Notes under the pieces: generated by a model
What the model saw: only the letters and a program-made list of their open reading frames with translations
What the model was told of the DNA's origin: nothing
The model's database searches: none
Shown here: in pieces, positions 1 to 5,238 of the stretch
Layout: each line of letters begins with the position of its first letter
Numbering within the stretch: position 1 is the stretch's first letter
Translations under genes and position numbers: made by a program
Assembly: GCA_002298155.1 (NCBI GenBank)
Contig: DBME01000285.1
Span: forward strand, 1 to 5,238
DNA from: Holophagaceae bacterium UBA706
GTDB taxonomy: Bacteria > Acidobacteriota > Holophagae > Holophagales > Holophagaceae
Length of the DNA: 5,238 bases
Direction: 5' to 3'

Positions 1-608
1 GGGGCGGAGGCGTCCCGCCGCGCGGCCGCACGGGCCAGCACGGCGAAGCTCCGGCCGTAGTCGGCGTCGGGGCGCACGCGCCGGTAGAGGCGCTCCACGG
101 TCTCCACGTTGTGGTTCAGGACGTCGGGGGCGGCCTCGAGCACCGTGTCCAGGCAGTCCGTGTTCCCCTGGAAGTCCGGGATGAGCACTTCCACGCCGCA
201 TGCGGGAAGCAGGGTCCGGATCCACCGGATGGTCTGGGCGAAATGGTCCGCGCCGCCGTCGGGGAGGTCGTCCCGGTTCACGGAGGTGACCACCGCGAAG
301 GCCAGCCCCAGGGAGGCCACGGCCTCGGCCACCCGCTGGGGCTCGCCGGCGTCCACTTCGCCGGGGCGGCCCTTGCCCACGTTGCAGAAGCCGCAGTGGC
401 GGGTGCAGACGTCGCCCAGGAGCATGAAGGTGGCCGTGCGGTGGACCCCCCAGCACTCGTGCAGGTTGGGGCACCTGGCCTCCTCGCAGACGGTGACCAG
501 GCGGTTGGAACGGATCAACTGCTCCACCTCGGCCACCACCTCGGGGGCGGGAACCTTGATCTTGAGCCATGCGGGACGTGGGCCGGGAAGGACGGGGGGA
601 CGCGCCAT
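1..608 (-). CDS. lipA: Lipoyl synthase (radical SAM), N-terminal part, truncated by the window edge
   Basis: Lipoyl synthase inserts two sulfur atoms into the octanoyl chain on lipoyl-domain proteins (E2 subunits of 2-oxoacid dehydrogenases, GcvH), using radical SAM chemistry in the cytosol. About 202 residues are visible. The auxiliary [4Fe-4S] cluster ligands lie in CEEARCPNLHECW (Cys41, Cys46, Cys52, spacing CX4CX5C). The radical-SAM cluster ligands lie in CTRHCGFCNV (Cys68, Cys72, Cys75, CX3CX2C). Family signatures follow downstream: a VVTSVNRDDLPDGGA stretch, the EVLIPDF segment, and VLNHNVETVERLY. The C-terminal third, including the RSSY serine that ligates the auxiliary cluster, lies outside the window. 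The ATG at 608-606 is the most upstream start possible, because an in-frame TAA sits four codons before it (620-618). There is no Shine-Dalgarno sequence; a -10-like TAAACT lies 6 nt upstream. The gene is divergent from scpA. Identity is certain at family level; the exact start is likely. Confidence 0.96.
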   Translation of the reverse strand, partial: MARPPVLPGPRPAWLKIKVPAPEVVAEVEQLIRSNRLVTVCEEARCPNLHECWGVHRTATFMLLGDVCTRHCGFCNVGKGRPGEVDAGEPQRVAEAVASLGLAFAVVTSVNRDDLPDGGADHFAQTIRWIRTLLPACGVEVLIPDFQGNTDCLDTVLEAAPDVLNHNVETVERLYRRVRPDADYGRSFAVLARAAARRDASA

Positions 609-614
609 GGGCCA

Positions 615-620
615 AGTTTA
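615..620 (-). promoter_or_regulatory. Putative -10 box of lipA, leaderless-type
   Basis: Read on the minus strand the hexamer is TAAACT, which matches the TANNNT pattern of extended bacterial -10 elements. It ends 6 nt before the lipA ATG, so initiation 6-7 nt downstream would put the 5' end of the transcript at or next to the start codon. No purine-rich ribosome-binding site lies between. The best -35 candidate, ATGACA (646-641), needs a 20-nt spacer, which is long, so the -35 is unconvincing. The TAA inside the hexamer is also the in-frame stop that bounds the lipA start. Inference from position and motif only. Confidence 0.4.
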
Positions 621-631
621 GCGCAGTGGGC

Positions 632-637
632 TACAAT
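632..637 (+). promoter_or_regulatory. Putative -10 box of the scpA operon, leaderless-type
   Basis: TACAAT matches the sigma-70 consensus TATAAT at five of six positions and stands out in very GC-rich sequence. It ends 7 nt before the ATG at 645, the spacing expected if transcription starts at that A, giving a leaderless mRNA. No good -35 is visible 16-18 nt upstream (the sequence there is GGGCCA-like). No Shine-Dalgarno precedes 645 or the alternative ATG at 636. The box overlaps that alternative ATG, which would be excluded from the mRNA if this promoter is real. Confidence 0.45.
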
Positions 638-644
638 GTCTGTC

Positions 645-1409
645 ATGGCCGAAACCCACGACGCCCCCCCCGCTTTCGAGCCCCCCAAGGGGTTCGAGAC
701 GAAGTTCCGCGACCTGGAGCTGCACCTGGCAGCCTTCGAAGGCCCCCTGGACCTCCTCCTGCACCTCATCCGGGAGCAGAAGCTGGACATCCTCAACCTG
801 CCCATGGCCTCGGTCACCCGGCAGTACATGGACTACCTCCTCCTCATGGAGGAACTGAACCTGGAGATCGCCGCGGCATTCGTGGCCATGGCGGCCCAGC
901 TGCTGCAGATCAAGTCCCGCCTCATGCTTCCCCGCCCACCGGCGGAAGAGGGCATCGAAGATCCCCGCGAGGACCTGGTCCAGCGCCTCCTGGACTACCA
1001 GCAGGTGAAGGAGGCCGCGCGGGAGCTGTCCACGCGGGAATCCGAATGGCAGAAGGTGGTCTTTGCCCCCGGCCTCGACATCAAGGAACACGCCCGCGTG
1101 GAGGAGGAGCCCATCAAAGCCACGCTCTTCGACCTGCTGGCGGCTTACCGGGACGCCCTCAAGCGCCTCCTGCCCCCGCCGCCCGTGGAAGTGCGCACCG
1201 CCCCCAAGACCCTGGAGCAGCGCATCGCCGAAGTGACGGCCTTCCTGGACGACGGCCGCTGGGAAGCCTTCGGCGGCCTCCTGGCCTCGGCGCTCACGCG
1301 GGAGGAGCTGGTGCTCACCTTCCTCGCCCTGCTGGAGATGGTCCGCACGGGGCGCATCCTCCTGGTCCAGTCCGAGACCTTCGGCGAAATCCGGGTACGC
1401 GCGGCCTAG
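645..1409 (+). CDS. scpA: Segregation and condensation protein A (SMC kleisin)
   Basis: ScpA is the kleisin that bridges the two heads of the SMC dimer and recruits ScpB, forming the complex that organises and separates sister chromosomes. The 254-residue product has the usual family length. Near the N terminus is the hallmark FEGPLDLLLHLI (residues 31-42), followed by KLDILNLPMASVTRQYMDYL, the SMC-neck-binding helices. LQIKSRLMLP ends this domain. A charged, less conserved middle follows. The C-terminal winged helix, which contacts the SMC cap, includes LTFLALLEMVRTGRI and ends QSETFGEIRVRAA. The frame is open far upstream (to about 111), so no stop bounds the start. I chose ATG 645 because it sits 7 nt after TACAAT; ATG 636 would add MSV. 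It is the first gene of a run in which the next start is 10 bp downstream. The usual partner scpB does not follow here. Confidence 0.95.
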   Translation: MAETHDAPPAFEPPKGFETKFRDLELHLAAFEGPLDLLLHLIREQKLDILNLPMASVTRQYMDYLLLMEELNLEIAAAFVAMAAQLLQIKSRLMLPRPPAEEGIEDPREDLVQRLLDYQQVKEAARELSTRESEWQKVVFAPGLDIKEHARVEEEPIKATLFDLLAAYRDALKRLLPPPPVEVRTAPKTLEQRIAEVTAFLDDGRWEAFGGLLASALTREELVLTFLALLEMVRTGRILLVQSETFGEIRVRAA

Positions 1410-1414
1410 GGAGG
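1410..1414 (+). promoter_or_regulatory. Ribosome binding site that decides the start of the four-helix membrane protein
   Basis: GGAGG, within GGGAGG starting just inside the scpA stop codon, lies 5 nt before GTG 1420. An in-frame GTG at 1414 overlaps the last base of this site and could not use it. The site therefore argues for 1420 as the true start. Confidence 0.75.
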
Positions 1415-1419
1415 TGGAA

Positions 1420-1890
1420 GTGGACGACGGCACTCGCAATCCCTCCCTGGCCAAGGCCTTCCGCATCGCCTACACCCTGGGCCTGTTCATCTGCGTCGCC
1501 TGGCCCCTGGCGCTCCAGCTCATGCTGGGCACGGCCATCCGCGCCGGCTCGGCGCCGCCGGAGGGGGTCGTCCAGCAGCTGGGCTACACCTTCACCGGGT
1601 TGACCTTCGCCGCGGCGATCTTCGTGACGTGGCGCTGGGGGCGGGTGCGCGAGGGCTTCCGCGCGCTGCCCGAGGCCCTCCGGCCCGGCAAGGTGATCCG
1701 CGAGACCATCCTCTACGCCGCCCTGTTCGAGCTGAGCTCGCTCTACGGGCTGATGTACTACGCCATGGGAGGTCCCGGGGCCGAGCGGTACGCCCGGTCC
1801 TTCATCGCCTTGACGACCGTCATGTTCTTCGTCTTCGTACCCCGATTCCACGCCTGGAGCGAAGCCGCCCAGGAGGAGCAGCAGCCATGA
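1420..1890 (+). CDS. Small four-helix inner-membrane protein of unknown function
   Basis: I do not recognise a family. The 156-residue product has four hydrophobic stretches: about residues 17-38 (LGLFICVAWPLALQLML), 53-71, 95-116 and 127-141 (TTVMFFVFV). The stretch between helices 2 and 3 is strongly basic (Arg72, 75, 77, 81, 88, Lys91, Arg94), so by the positive-inside rule the N terminus, this loop and the C terminus face the cytoplasm. Glu104 lies inside the third helix, unusual for a purely structural span. There is no signal peptide and no cysteine or histidine cluster. Translation probably starts at GTG 1420, set by GGAGG 5 nt upstream, rather than at the in-frame GTG 1414. It starts 10 bp after scpA, and its stop overlaps the next start (ATGA). 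Coding is supported by the clean frame, the RBS and the tight junctions; function cannot be assigned. Confidence 0.8.
   Translation: MDDGTRNPSLAKAFRIAYTLGLFICVAWPLALQLMLGTAIRAGSAPPEGVVQQLGYTFTGLTFAAAIFVTWRWGRVREGFRALPEALRPGKVIRETILYAALFELSSLYGLMYYAMGGPGAERYARSFIALTTVMFFVFVPRFHAWSEAAQEEQQP
1872..1878 (+). promoter_or_regulatory. Ribosome binding site of the Sel1-repeat protein
   Basis: GGAGGAG inside the end of the upstream gene lies 8 nt before the ATG at 1887. It supports that start over other in-frame codons, and suggests this gene can be initiated independently as well as by coupling through the ATGA overlap. Confidence 0.7.
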
Positions 1891-2342
1891 GTGACCAACC
1901 CGGAGAGGGCCCGGTGGGCCCAGGCGTTCCCCCCGAGGATGCCACCACGACCAAATTGAACCTCAAGGCCCCCTTCCCCGAAACCCGCATCGGGGGTGAA
2001 CGGCCCCGCACCTCGCGGGTGGGCCTGTGGGCCTTCGGCATCCTGGCCGTGCTCATCCTGGCCGCCAGCCTGGGCTACATCATCCTCACCTCCAACCAGG
2101 ACACGCCCACGGCCCTGCAGAGCCGCCGCGACGTGCCGCCCCCGCTGGTGCCCTACTTCGAGCGCGCCGACCAGGGCGACGCCGGCGCCATGCGCATGCT
2201 TGGGACCATGTACTACAACGGCCTCAACGTCCGCCAGGACCGCAAGGAAGGCATCCGGTGGTACCGCAAGGCCGCCGCCGCGGGCAGCGTCGCCGCCCGC
2301 AAGGACCTGGAGCAGCTGGGCCTGGCCTCCGAGCCCAAGTGA
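1887..2342 (+). CDS. Single-pass membrane protein with one Sel1-like repeat
   Basis: The 151-residue product has three parts. Residues 1-45 are a polar, Gly/Pro-rich segment with basic residues just before the membrane (Arg34, Arg39, Arg41, Arg44). One transmembrane helix spans about 46-67 (GLWAFGILAVLILAASLGYI). The rest is a short helical module holding a Sel1-type repeat at about 98-133: the AMRMLGTMYYNG half followed by RKEGIRWYRKAAAAGS, matching the LG.MY..G...D...A..WY.KAA..G pattern. The basic residues on the N-terminal side predict N-in topology, placing the repeat outside the cytoplasm. Sel1 repeats are TPR-like pairs of helices that usually bind proteins and occur in tandem; a single copy (plus a partial helix at 87-96) is the minimum. 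The start is fixed by the RBS at 1872-1878 and the ATGA overlap, and the stop overlaps the kinase start. Partner and role are unknown. Confidence 0.87.
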   Translation: MSDQPGEGPVGPGVPPEDATTTKLNLKAPFPETRIGGERPRTSRVGLWAFGILAVLILAASLGYIILTSNQDTPTALQSRRDVPPPLVPYFERADQGDAGAMRMLGTMYYNGLNVRQDRKEGIRWYRKAAAAGSVAARKDLEQLGLASEPK

Positions 2343-3835
2343 CCACCCCGGCGGGCGAGACCCCCCTGGCCCGGCTGGTGGCGGAGAGGGCCTACGACGG
2401 CCTCTTCCCCAACCTGTACGACTGGATCTACGTGATGGGCGTCGCCGAAGGGGGCGAGCTCACCTTCGAGACCGTCAACCCGCCCCTGGGCGGGGGCTCG
2501 GGCTTCCTGCACCCGGACGTGGCGGGCAAGACTCCGGAGGCCTGCCTATCGCCCGAAAGCGCCCGGCTCCTGGGGGACCATTTCCGCCGCGTGCTGGAGG
2601 AGGGGCGCCCGCTCCTCTACGAGGAGGAGCACGTGGTCGAGGGGCGCTCCCGCAGCTTCCAGACCACCCTCACGCCGGTGCGCAACAAGTGGGGCCGCAT
2701 CCACCGCATCGCCGCCGTCTCGCGGGACATCACCTCCCTCAAGGAGGCCGAGGCCGCCCTCCACGCCAGCGAGGAGCGCCTCAACCTGGCCCTGGAGGGG
2801 ACCCAGCAGGGCCTCTGGGACTGGAACATCGCCACCGGGGAAGTCTACCGCAGCCCCCGGTGGTTCAGCATGCTGGGACTGCCCTCCGGGGCCGTGGAGC
2901 CCACCCTGGAGGGCGGCCTCGCCAAGATCCACCCCGAGGACCGCCTGCAGGTGGAGGGCGCCATGAACGCCCACCTGGAGGGGCGCCAGGCCCGCTTCCA
3001 GGCCGAATACCGCATCCTCAGCGGCGCCTCGGACTCGATCTGGGTCTTCGACGCGGGCAAGGTGGTGGCCTGGGACGACCGGGGGGAACCGGCCCGCATG
3101 ACCGGCATGTGCACCGACATCACCGAGCGCCGCCGGGCCGAGGAATCGCTGCGCGCCCTGGTGGGCGGCGTGGTGCATGAGATCCGCAACCCCGTCTATG
3201 GCATCTCCATCAACCTGGACGCCATGGAGGCCACCTTCGGGGAGGAGCCCCGCTACGTGCCTTTCGTGACCGCCCTGCGGGAGAGCGCCGAACGCATCGC
3301 CAGCCTCATGAACGACCTCAAGGACTACGGGGAGCCCCGCACCCTCAACCCCGAGCCCTGCCTGGTGCGGGCCCTGCTGGAGGAGGCCGCGCGCTCCTGC
3401 GAGCCCCAGGCCACGCATAAGGCCTGCGCGGTGGGCATCCACCTGGAGGACCCCCGCCTGGTCCTGCCCCTCAACGCCCGGCGCATGCACCAGGTCTTCC
3501 GGAACCTCCTGGAGAACGCCATCCACCACTCGCCGGAAGGTTCCGAGGTCACCGTGCGCGGCCGCCGGGAAACCCGGGAGGACCACCCCTGGTGGGTGCT
3601 CACCGTGGAGGACCAGGGCCCGGGCTTCGCGCCCGAGACCCAGGCCCGCGCCTTCGAGCCCTTCTTCACCCGGCGCAAGGGCGGCACCGGCCTGGGCCTC
3701 TCCATCGTCAAGCGCGTGGTGGAGGAGCACGGCGGCTCCGTGGAGCTGGGCAACCGCCCCGAGGGCGGCGCCGTCGCCACCGTGAAGCTTCCCGCGCCCC
3801 GCAAGCCCGCCTCCCTCCTCCAGGATGCCCCATGA
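2339..3835 (+). CDS. Soluble PAS-PAS sensor histidine kinase
   Basis: A 498-residue kinase that should autophosphorylate on His280 and pass phosphate to the regulator encoded next. A first PAS domain covers roughly residues 15-130 and ends in the typical RIAAVSRDITSLKEAE. A second, PAS_3-like domain covers about 143-265 (ERLNLALEGTQQGLWDWNI, IHPEDR, then TGMCTDITERRRAEE). The dimerisation/phosphoacceptor domain has H-box VHEIRNP (His280), with Glu281 and Asn284 forming an ExxN phosphatase motif. The ATPase domain has N box NLLENAIHH (Asn393), G1 DQGPGF (Asp425), FEPFFT, and G2 GTGLGLSI (Gly449-Gly453). All catalytic motifs are intact. There is no signal peptide or membrane span, so the signal is cytosolic or bound to a PAS domain; the ligand cannot be told. 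The start is GTG 2339, overlapping the previous stop (GTGA). The RBS is weak, so coupling is likely. The same frame is open upstream only because of base composition. Confidence 0.95.
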   Translation: MTTPAGETPLARLVAERAYDGLFPNLYDWIYVMGVAEGGELTFETVNPPLGGGSGFLHPDVAGKTPEACLSPESARLLGDHFRRVLEEGRPLLYEEEHVVEGRSRSFQTTLTPVRNKWGRIHRIAAVSRDITSLKEAEAALHASEERLNLALEGTQQGLWDWNIATGEVYRSPRWFSMLGLPSGAVEPTLEGGLAKIHPEDRLQVEGAMNAHLEGRQARFQAEYRILSGASDSIWVFDAGKVVAWDDRGEPARMTGMCTDITERRRAEESLRALVGGVVHEIRNPVYGISINLDAMEATFGEEPRYVPFVTALRESAERIASLMNDLKDYGEPRTLNPEPCLVRALLEEAARSCEPQATHKACAVGIHLEDPRLVLPLNARRMHQVFRNLLENAIHHSPEGSEVTVRGRRETREDHPWWVLTVEDQGPGFAPETQARAFEPFFTRRKGGTGLGLSIVKRVVEEHGGSVELGNRPEGGAVATVKLPAPRKPASLLQDAP

Positions 3836-5178
3836 CCGATCCCCGGATCCTCCTCATCGAGGACGACCCCAGCGTCCGCCACGGCATGGCCGCCTTCCTG
3901 CGGGCCAACAGCATCGAGGTGCAGGAGGCCGAGACCTGCCGCCAGGCCCTGGAGCTGTTCCGCAGCGGCAACCCCGACGTGGTGGTGGCCGACTACAGCC
4001 TCCCCGACGGCACCTCCCTGGACATCCTGGCCCAGGTGAAGCGCATGAGCGAGAACACGCCCTTCATCATCCTCACCGCCCACGGTTCCATCGACCTGGC
4101 CGTGAAGGCCATCAAGGAGGGCGCGGACCAGTTCCTCACCAAGCCCGTGGAATCCAAGGCCCTCCTGGTCCTGGTGCGGCGCCTGCTCCAGCAGCAGCGT
4201 CTCCGCCAGCAGCAGGAGGCCGCCAACCGCCAGCGCGCCGGCATCCTGGACCCCTTCCAGGGCGAGAGCGCCGCCATCCGCAAGCTGGAGGAGCAGGCCC
4301 GCATGATGCTGGAATGGGACAGCCCCATCCTCATCCTCGGCGAGACCGGCGCCGGCAAGGGGGTCCTGGCGCGGTGGATCCACTTCCACAGCAAGCGCTC
4401 CGAAGAGGCCTTCGTGAACCTCAACTGCGCCGGCCTCACGCGGGAGCTGCTGGAGAGCGAGCTCTTCGGGTTCGAGCGGGGCGCCTTCACCGGGGCCGTG
4501 GCCGCCAAGCAGGGCCTGCTGGAGGTGGGCCACCGGGGCATCGTCTTCCTGGACGAGATCGGGGACATGGACCCCGCCATCCAGCCCAAGCTGCTCAAGG
4601 CCCTGGAGGAGAAGACCTTCCGCCGTCTGGGCGACGTGCGGGACCGGGTGGTGGACATCCGCCTCATCGCCAGCACGAACCTGGCCCTGGAGGACATGGT
4701 CCGCGCCCGCACCTTCCGGGACGACCTCTACTACCGCATCAGCACCCTCACTCTGCGCATCCCGCCCCTGCGGGAGCGTCCCGAGGACATCCCCATCCTG
4801 GCCGAGAGCATCCTCCAGGCCGTGGCCTCGCGCATGGGCAGGCTTCCCGTGACCCTCAGCCCCCGGGCCGAGGCCGTCCTCCGGTCCTACCCCTGGCCGG
4901 GCAACCTGCGGGAGCTCTCCAACGTCCTGGAGCGGGCCATGATCCTCCAGCGCGGGGACTGCCTGGAGGCGGCGGACCTGGGGCTGGAGGACCGTCTGGC
5001 CACCGCTGCCGAGGCCCCGGGCGATTTCGTGACCTTGAAGGAAGCGGAGAAGGCCCACATCGAGCGGGTCCTGAACCACACCGGCGGCAACGTGGGGGAG
5101 GCCGCGCAGATCCTCGGCATGGCCCGCCGGACCCTCTACGACCGCCTCAAGGCCCTGGGCGTGACCCTGGGCACCTGA
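3832..5178 (+). CDS. NtrC-family sigma-54-dependent response regulator
   Basis: A 448-residue transcription activator with the full three-domain layout. The receiver domain (about 4-118) has the acidic pair Glu10/Asp11, phosphoacceptor Asp54, Thr82 and Lys104. A glutamine-rich linker (QQQRLRQQQ, about 120-135) follows. The AAA+ domain (about 142-365) has Walker A GETGAGKG (170-177), the sigma-54-contacting loop GAFTGA (217-222), Walker B IVFLDE (237-242), and FRDDLYYR (295-302) with candidate arginine fingers Arg296 and Arg302. WPGNLREL lies near the end of the AAA+ lid. The C-terminal Fis-type helix-turn-helix is at about 404-441 (NVGEAAQILGMARRTLYDRL). Length and motifs are standard, and the intact GAFTGA implies real sigma-54 activation. 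ATG 3832 overlaps the kinase stop (ATGA), with AGGA 6 nt upstream as a weak RBS. It is almost certainly the partner of that kinase. Target genes cannot be read from the window; I saw no convincing -24/-12 element here. Confidence 0.97.
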   Translation: MTDPRILLIEDDPSVRHGMAAFLRANSIEVQEAETCRQALELFRSGNPDVVVADYSLPDGTSLDILAQVKRMSENTPFIILTAHGSIDLAVKAIKEGADQFLTKPVESKALLVLVRRLLQQQRLRQQQEAANRQRAGILDPFQGESAAIRKLEEQARMMLEWDSPILILGETGAGKGVLARWIHFHSKRSEEAFVNLNCAGLTRELLESELFGFERGAFTGAVAAKQGLLEVGHRGIVFLDEIGDMDPAIQPKLLKALEEKTFRRLGDVRDRVVDIRLIASTNLALEDMVRARTFRDDLYYRISTLTLRIPPLRERPEDIPILAESILQAVASRMGRLPVTLSPRAEAVLRSYPWPGNLRELSNVLERAMILQRGDCLEAADLGLEDRLATAAEAPGDFVTLKEAEKAHIERVLNHTGGNVGEAAQILGMARRTLYDRLKALGVTLGT

Positions 5179-5238
5179 ACTACCTTTTCCATCTTTCTCA
5201 GCGACCCTCCGCGTACCTCTGCCACCTCAGCGATTTAG
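5179..5238. other. Non-coding tail after the operon, no hairpin terminator seen
   Basis: These 60 bp follow the regulator stop and include a pyrimidine-rich tract (CCTTTTCCATCTTTCTC) and the heptamer repeat. I find no GC-rich inverted repeat followed by a T tract, so the transcription end point must lie beyond the window or depend on Rho. No start codon with an RBS is visible. Confidence 0.5.
5197..5232. repeat. Short tandem array of four CTCNGCG-like heptamers
   Basis: Four units, CTCAGCG (5197), CTCCGCG (5207), CTCTGCC (5217) and CTCAGCG (5226), are spaced 10, 10 and 9 nt apart, starting 18 nt after the regulator stop. The stretch is more pyrimidine-rich and less GC-rich than the coding DNA. 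I recall that degenerate CTCTGCG/CGCAGAG repeats of about one helical turn are scattered between genes in many bacterial genomes; this looks like a decayed member. No role is established. The array reaches nearly to the window edge and may continue. Confidence 0.45.

Noticed and set aside
111..644. A long plus-strand open frame continuous with scpA, suggesting an N-terminal extension of about 178 residues
   Set aside because: It runs antisense to lipA, whose cysteine motifs are unmistakable. The upstream translation has no family features; it is open because of high GC. ScpA is full length from 645.
609..644. A sigma-54 -24/-12 promoter giving autoregulation of the operon
   Set aside because: No GG and GC pair with the required 10-nt spacing in a TGGCA...TTGC context could be found in the gap; the TACAAT box fits sigma-70 better.
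2027..2338. N-terminal extension of the kinase over the Sel1 gene
   Set aside because: This part of the frame translates to Arg/Pro/Gly-rich sequence with no domain, while the other frame has a clear membrane helix and Sel1 repeat. GTG 2339 gives a standard overlap.
2546..3730. A 394-residue minus-strand open frame opposite the kinase
   Set aside because: Low-complexity Gly/Ala/His/Leu-rich product, a mirror of the kinase codons. All kinase motifs are intact on the plus strand, and the minus-strand frame has no motif or RBS.
4185..4222. CAG-rich stretch in the regulator gene as a possible microsatellite
   Set aside because: It encodes the glutamine-rich linker between receiver and AAA+ domains, a normal feature in this family, and is interrupted by other codons.
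3325..5079. A 584-residue minus-strand open frame across the kinase end and regulator
   Set aside because: It spans two real genes, has biased composition (Gly, Leu, Gln, Val, His) and no recognisable domain. It is a GC-driven shadow.

Overview
The window is very GC-rich chromosomal sequence from a bacterium with dense, strongly GC3-biased coding. It holds six protein-coding genes and almost no non-coding DNA. Nothing in it marks a phage, plasmid or insertion element. Gene content and style (leaderless-type starts, a short downstream repeat of CTCNGCG units, a PAS kinase paired with a sigma-54 activator) would fit an Acidobacteriota (Holophagae-like) or deltaproteobacterial/Myxococcota-like genome. 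That placement is an impression, not something the sequence proves.

Layout. Bases 1-608 (minus strand) carry the N-terminal two thirds of lipoyl synthase (lipA), which runs off the left edge. A 36-bp divergent gap (609-644) separates it from a plus-strand run of five genes: scpA (645-1409, kleisin subunit of the SMC condensin), a four-helix membrane protein of unknown function (1420-1890), a single-pass membrane protein with one Sel1-type repeat (1887-2342), a soluble PAS-PAS histidine kinase (2339-3835), and an NtrC-family sigma-54-dependent response regulator (3832-5178). The last 60 bp (5179-5238) are non-coding, less GC-rich, and hold four near-regular copies of a CTCNGCG-like heptamer.

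How they fit together. The five plus-strand genes look like one transcription unit. scpA is 10 bp from the next gene, and the following three junctions are all 4-bp stop/start overlaps (ATGA, GTGA, ATGA), so translation is probably coupled. The kinase and regulator form a cognate pair: the kinase senses a cytosolic cue through PAS domains, phosphorylates Asp54 of the regulator, and the regulator drives sigma-54 transcription elsewhere. The two small membrane proteins have no assignable role. Because the Sel1 module is predicted to lie outside the cytoplasm and the kinase is soluble, direct contact between them is not expected. lipA and scpA are unrelated in function and share only the promoter gap.

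I do not see a clearly new biological system. The points most worth a second look are the compact divergent gap, where both genes have a TANNNT box 6-7 nt before the ATG (a double leaderless promoter), the tight coupling of scpA to a two-component system, and the heptamer repeat at the right edge.
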